In this document: positions 61,071-64,000 of the stretch, in pieces
Position numbering within the stretch: the first letter of the stretch is position 1
How the letters are laid out: the number at the start of each line of letters is the position of its first letter
Origin: Ophiocordyceps camponoti-saundersi (nom. inval.)
Taxonomy: Eukaryota > Ascomycota > Sordariomycetes > Hypocreales > Ophiocordycipitaceae
NCBI GenBank assembly: GCA_003339415.1
Contig: PDHQ01000022.1
Coordinates: 186,001 to 250,000, forward strand
Direction: 5' to 3'
Length of the DNA: 64,000 nucleotides
The notes under the pieces: generated by a model
Told to the model about the DNA's origin: nothing
Database searches by the model: none
What the model saw: only the letters and a program-made list of their open reading frames with translations
Made by a program: the position numbers and the translations under genes

Positions 61071-61784
61071 ACTATATAGCGAAGAAAAAGTATTTTATAT
61101 ATAATTTAATTATTTATTAAGCTAGCTATAAGGTATATAATAAGTTTAAAAGGGATTAAAAAGTTAAATTTATCGTTAAAGCTAAAAAAACTTATTAAAA
61201 AATATAAATTATATAATCGGATAAATTAAGAAAAGGCTACTAGCTATTAAAATTTTCTAATAGTCCTAAATTTAAGTTTCCTTATAAATTCCTATATAAA
61301 TTAAAATTATAATTTAAATATAAATTTCTAATATATTTATTTCTTACTATTTTAAATACTATAATCTTTTTATAATAAAACCTTATAGCTTAGGTTAGGG
61401 GCCTTAATTTATATAGCTTACCTATTTTTTAACTAAGAAAAGTAATAGGAAAGCTTAGAATAGTAATAAAAGCGTAAGCGGTAATAAATAAATATAAAGC
61501 TTATAATAATTTAATTAAAAAAGTAAAAAAGAGGCGCTAAAAAAAAGCTTAGGGGCTAGATTAAGCTAGTATATACTATTTATAGCTTACTTACGCTAAT
61601 AGTTATCTAGCCTAATAAAAAAAGCCTTATTAATACTATTAATAGAAAGTATAGATAGCTAGCTTTCTATTACTATTACGTTTAATTGTTTATAAGGCAA
61701 AATAGGCGTATAGGTTTTATAGAAGCTTTTTACGAGAGTAACTATATTATATTTCGTACCTGCAGGCTTAATAAGCTAAGTGGG

Positions 61785-61826
61785 TCTCGGTATAAAGAAT
61801 GCGGCGTTAACGCACTTAAAGGGATG
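61785..61826 (-). repeat. right 42-bp terminal inverted repeat
   Basis: Reverse complement of 52166-52207 with a single A/G difference at the tenth position. Similarity stops after ACCGAGA toward the interior. Confidence 0.92.
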
Positions 61827-62419
61827 CGAGGCCCAAGAACTGGCCGGATGGGCTGCCGTATCTCTAGTCGCCATTATTATGCAAAAGTCTAACTCTTGCA
61901 CAGCTTGAGGCTCTCCGCGTGAGACCGGCCTCACTGCCACTCGTTTCGGCCTCCGAAACCGTGACCCCCTCGCCGCGAGTGAAAATCCAACAGATTCGCG
62001 ATGCTCAGCATCCAGCCAACGGCCAGATGGGCCTGTTTGCGGCACAGAACCTCAAGCCTGGCACATTTGTCTTGGCATACCTCGGCCGGGTTCATATTGG
62101 CGCCCCTTCAAGCTCACATGCGGACAGTGACTACGACCTGTGGCTGGATAAGGAGGCCGATGTAGCCGTCGATGCCGCGGTTGAGGGTAACGAGGGCCGC
62201 TTCGTCAATGATTATCGAGGTATCAATGAGAGACCCAACGCCGAGTTCGCCCCTGCCTGGTGTCAGCGCTGGGAGCAAGTATGCATAGGCATCTGGGTTG
62301 CAGGAGGGAAGGGCAGCAAAGGCATCAGGAGAGGCGAGGAGATTTTGGTAAACTATGGGAAGGGCTTTTGGCAAGAGAGAAGGATCCCTGAGCCCGAGCC
62401 GGCGGGTGAAGGAATATGA
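61827..62419 (+). pseudogene. SET-domain protein gene body, 5'-disrupted with in-frame stop
   Basis: Read from 61826 the frame is ARPKNWPDGLPYL, then TAG at 61865-61867, then SPLLCKSLTLAQLEALRVRP. It continues open through a compact SET domain to TGA at 62417-62419. SET features: NGQMGLFAAQNLKPGTFVLA, YLGRVH, SDYDLWLD, GNEGRFVNDYRGI followed by PNAEF (the RFxNxxxxPN substrate/AdoMet element) and GEEILVNYGKGFW. Such small fungal SET proteins are presumed protein-lysine methyltransferases. The frame has no ATG between the stop and Met at 62027, inside the SET domain, so the gene seems cut off from its start by the transposon. A 46-nt GT-AG intron (61858-61903) would remove the stop but shifts into another stop. 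Alternative: a shortened product starts elsewhere. Confidence 0.75.
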
Positions 62420-63610
62420 TTGAGGCAGGGGCATGCTTCTCATGCAGGTAATGCCCTACCTTATAAACCGACCTCTTGCCCTCGCCTAGTCTTTTCACCT
62501 CTCCCGTCTTCCCCCCAGCCTCCACGTGGGATCGAATCATCAGATGAAACAGGAGACTAGACGAAAGTCTTGCCAGGGTAGCTGCGAGAGGAGAAATTCC
62601 AGAGAACGTGACCGATGAGGAAGTTTTCGGCAGGCAACGAAAAAGCGATAGATGAATCCGCCGAAGCAAAGGAGAATACAAGGCATAACAGTTTGCGTAG
62701 CAGAACTTCACTTTTTTCAATTTTCCTACATTGCGGAAGGTATAGGACACGCAGCTGACGAACAGAGGTCACGAGCTTCAACGACACAAACGTCTTAATG
62801 ATCCTCTCCTCCCGACAGTAATATCTATCTCAACACGGACTCTTCTCGGGCTCTCTCTGCACTTCTGTGTCTCTTTAACATCTTCCACCCTCTATATATC
62901 TTCCTCTCTCCGACCTCGTCTTCCCTTCTTCCCTTCTTTCTCTCTCCAACTTCCTCTTCCCTTCTTCCTCTCTCCAACTTCCTCTTCCCTTCTTCCTCTC
63001 TCTTCCTCGCCTTGCACGTCTTCCTCGCTCTGCAAATTTTCTCCTCTCTACAACTCTCCTTATCTTTCTCGCACCTCTCCCCTCTCTCTTGAATCTGCCT
63101 TGTAGATCTGCGCATAGCATCTTCATTCAAGCACCTTCTTGCGCCCACAAAAACGGCGTTTTCACTTCACTTCACTTGTCTCCCGATATCTTCCTCTTCT
63201 ACTCCGATCTCCCTTCACCTCTTCTCTGATCTCTCAGCTCTTCTTCTTCGACTTCTTTCATCTGTTCATGCAGCCTCGCCGTCAGCTTCAGCAGTCCTAT
63301 GCTTAGTCTCAGTCAGAGCTTCATATAGCGCCGCAGGCACAGACGTACAACAGTTTCTCGTCTACTCATTTCTCGATATTTCGCCTCGTTCGCCCACGGT
63401 TCATTAAACTTCTCCAAGGTATATACTCTTCATGTTCGTCTCTTCTCATACGTTTATCCATTTCCTTTTTCCCTTTGGTTTTGCTTCTCTTTCTTTCTCC
63501 GCACCGTCACACTCGTCATCGCTCATCCTTTTCAGTTACCTATTCTGTGGTGGTACTTTTTTCGACTGACTGCCCGTTAGAAAAACTGAGAGTCAAAACA
63601 GCGCTTCATC
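62420..63610. other. intergenic region and pyrimidine-rich leader of the last gene
   Basis: No gene seen. From about 62860 to 63540 the plus strand is strongly C/T-rich, with a 28-bp tandem duplication (unit beginning TCTCTCCAACTTCCTCTTCC) at 62941-62996. It ends shortly before the ATG at 63611 and probably forms a long promoter/5' leader. Purine-rich antisense frames in this interval are artefacts of composition. Confidence 0.55.
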
Positions 63611-64000
63611 ATGGATGACTCCCTCTTCGGGCACTCGCACCCCAACGCCAGCGCAGAGGTATTAGATGACACTGAATGTGATCAAGGCGACAGCGACAAC
63701 TCTACAGAAGATGAGGAGGACCGAGCAAGTATACCAGATCTCGAGGGGTTGCTTCAAGACAACCCAGAACTCACTAAACCATGGAATGCCATGCTCGAGG
63801 CCATCCAAAAGCTCGAGGACAAACTACAAACCGCTCGAGAGGGCAAGCGAAACCAAAAGCTGGAACTTCAAAGGAAAACTAATGAGATTCGGAAGTTGAA
63901 GCGTGAAAAATCTGCTCTTCAACAAGCCAAACTTTATCGCTGTCACACGAAAGTGGTAGGGACTTCCAAGTCTTTTTTTTCTCCTTTTGACGGTGAGAGC
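63611..64000 (+). CDS. N-terminal part of an unrecognised acidic/coiled-coil protein (cut by window end)
   Basis: An open frame of 130 codons starts at ATG (TCATCATGGATG) and runs to the last base. It begins MDDSLFGHSHPNASAEVLDD, has an acidic stretch (residues 20-45) and then SIPDLEGLLQDNPELTKPW. A Lys/Glu/Gln-rich helical segment follows (about 65-115) with heptad-like spacing, suggesting a coiled coil. The GTAGGG at 63956 could be a splice donor, so the last ~15 codons may be intronic. I do not recognise the family. The long CT-rich leader upstream supports a genuine, possibly regulated, gene. Confidence 0.55.
   Translation, partial: MDDSLFGHSHPNASAEVLDDTECDQGDSDNSTEDEEDRASIPDLEGLLQDNPELTKPWNAMLEAIQKLEDKLQTAREGKRNQKLELQRKTNEIRKLKREKSALQQAKLYRCHTKVVGTSKSFFSPFDGES

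Larger units (their letters stand above)
53443..61075. mobile_element. RIP-degraded LTR retrotransposon with 5-bp target duplication
   Basis: Two direct 300-bp repeats (53448-53747 and 60771-61070) begin TATTAAGG and end CCTTAATA, an inverted pair compatible with ancestral TG...CA termini after RIP (TGTTAAGG...CCTTAACA). ACTAT flanks the element directly on both sides (53443-53447, 61071-61075). The 7.0 kb internal region has the size of a complete Ty3/Gypsy- or Copia-like element but contains no surviving gag or pol frame, and CA/TG dinucleotides are nearly absent. A purine-rich AAGAAAAAGA lies just before the 3' LTR as a possible polypurine tract. It sits inside the 42-bp-TIR element and is therefore the younger insertion. 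Confidence 0.88.
52166..61826. mobile_element. DNA element with 42-bp terminal inverted repeats, carrying a nested LTR element
   Basis: Begins and ends with a 42-bp inverted repeat (52166-52207; 61785-61826). After removing the nested LTR retrotransposon and one 5-bp duplication, the host element is about 2.03 kb. Both interior parts (52208-53442 and 61076-61784) are A+T-rich and lack CA/TG dinucleotides like the first RIP block, and no transposase frame survives. Adjacent sequence outside the repeats, CGAAGCCCAGC on the left and CGAGGCCCAAG on the right, agrees at eight of eleven positions, with two differences being transitions. A 9-11 bp target duplication would suit a Mutator-like element; an AT dinucleotide reading is also possible, so the superfamily is left open. 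Confidence 0.78.

Noticed and set aside
61686..61892. Open frame crossing the right terminal inverted repeat
   Set aside because: It joins RIP-degraded transposon sequence to the SET gene in the wrong frame and shows no family similarity.
61858..61903. A 46-nt intron (GTATCT...CTAAC...CACAG) removing the TAG in the SET gene
   Set aside because: Splicing it from the NWPDGLPYL frame leads to TGA five codons later, and the unspliced frame is the one that looks like family sequence.

Overview
The window is nuclear DNA of a filamentous ascomycete (Pezizomycotina). The evidence is short GT-AG introns (mostly 50-90 nt) with CTAAC-type branch sites, fungal-type housekeeping genes, and two long blocks with the signature of repeat-induced point mutation (RIP): A+T-rich, almost no CpA/TpG dinucleotides, and no open frames. 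I do not assign a genus.

Layout. (1) 1-2.7 kb: mitochondrial citrate synthase on the minus strand. (2) 3.44-15.82 kb: a 12.4 kb RIP-degraded element bounded by 38-bp inverted repeats that carry a 12-G run; it contains an assembly gap in poly-G and three minisatellites. (3) 16.7-51.6 kb: a compact gene island of 14 intact genes: Blm10/PA200 proteasome activator, ADGF-type deaminase, SRP40/Nopp140-like protein, Rsm1/C3HC zinc finger, EngB-type GTPase, AlkB-like dioxygenase, AZUL-HECT ubiquitin ligase, Rei1-like 60S factor, Ayr1-like SDR, eIF3c, Isa2-like Fe-S factor, L7 (uL30), S14 (uS11) and Rad26/CSB. (4) 52.1-62.4 kb: a small SET-domain gene, apparently split next to its start codon by a DNA element with 42-bp terminal inverted repeats. 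That element itself carries a RIP-degraded LTR retrotransposon (300-bp LTRs, 5-bp target duplication). (5) 63.6 kb to the end: the start of an unrecognised acidic/coiled-coil protein behind a very pyrimidine-rich leader.

Functionally the island leans toward ribosome production and protein turnover: SRP40, Rei1, eIF3c, L7, S14 and a probable box C/D snoRNA in an L7 intron on one side, and Blm10 and the HECT ligase on the other. Citrate synthase, Isa2 and EngB have mitochondrial leaders. L7 and S14 are divergent and share a ~300 bp promoter with a telobox-like motif.

Exon borders were set by hand from reading frame, splice consensus and remembered family sequence; all joined CDS lengths are multiples of three. 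I found no clearly new multi-gene system. The most unusual structure is the nested-transposon split of the SET gene with a nearby in-frame stop.
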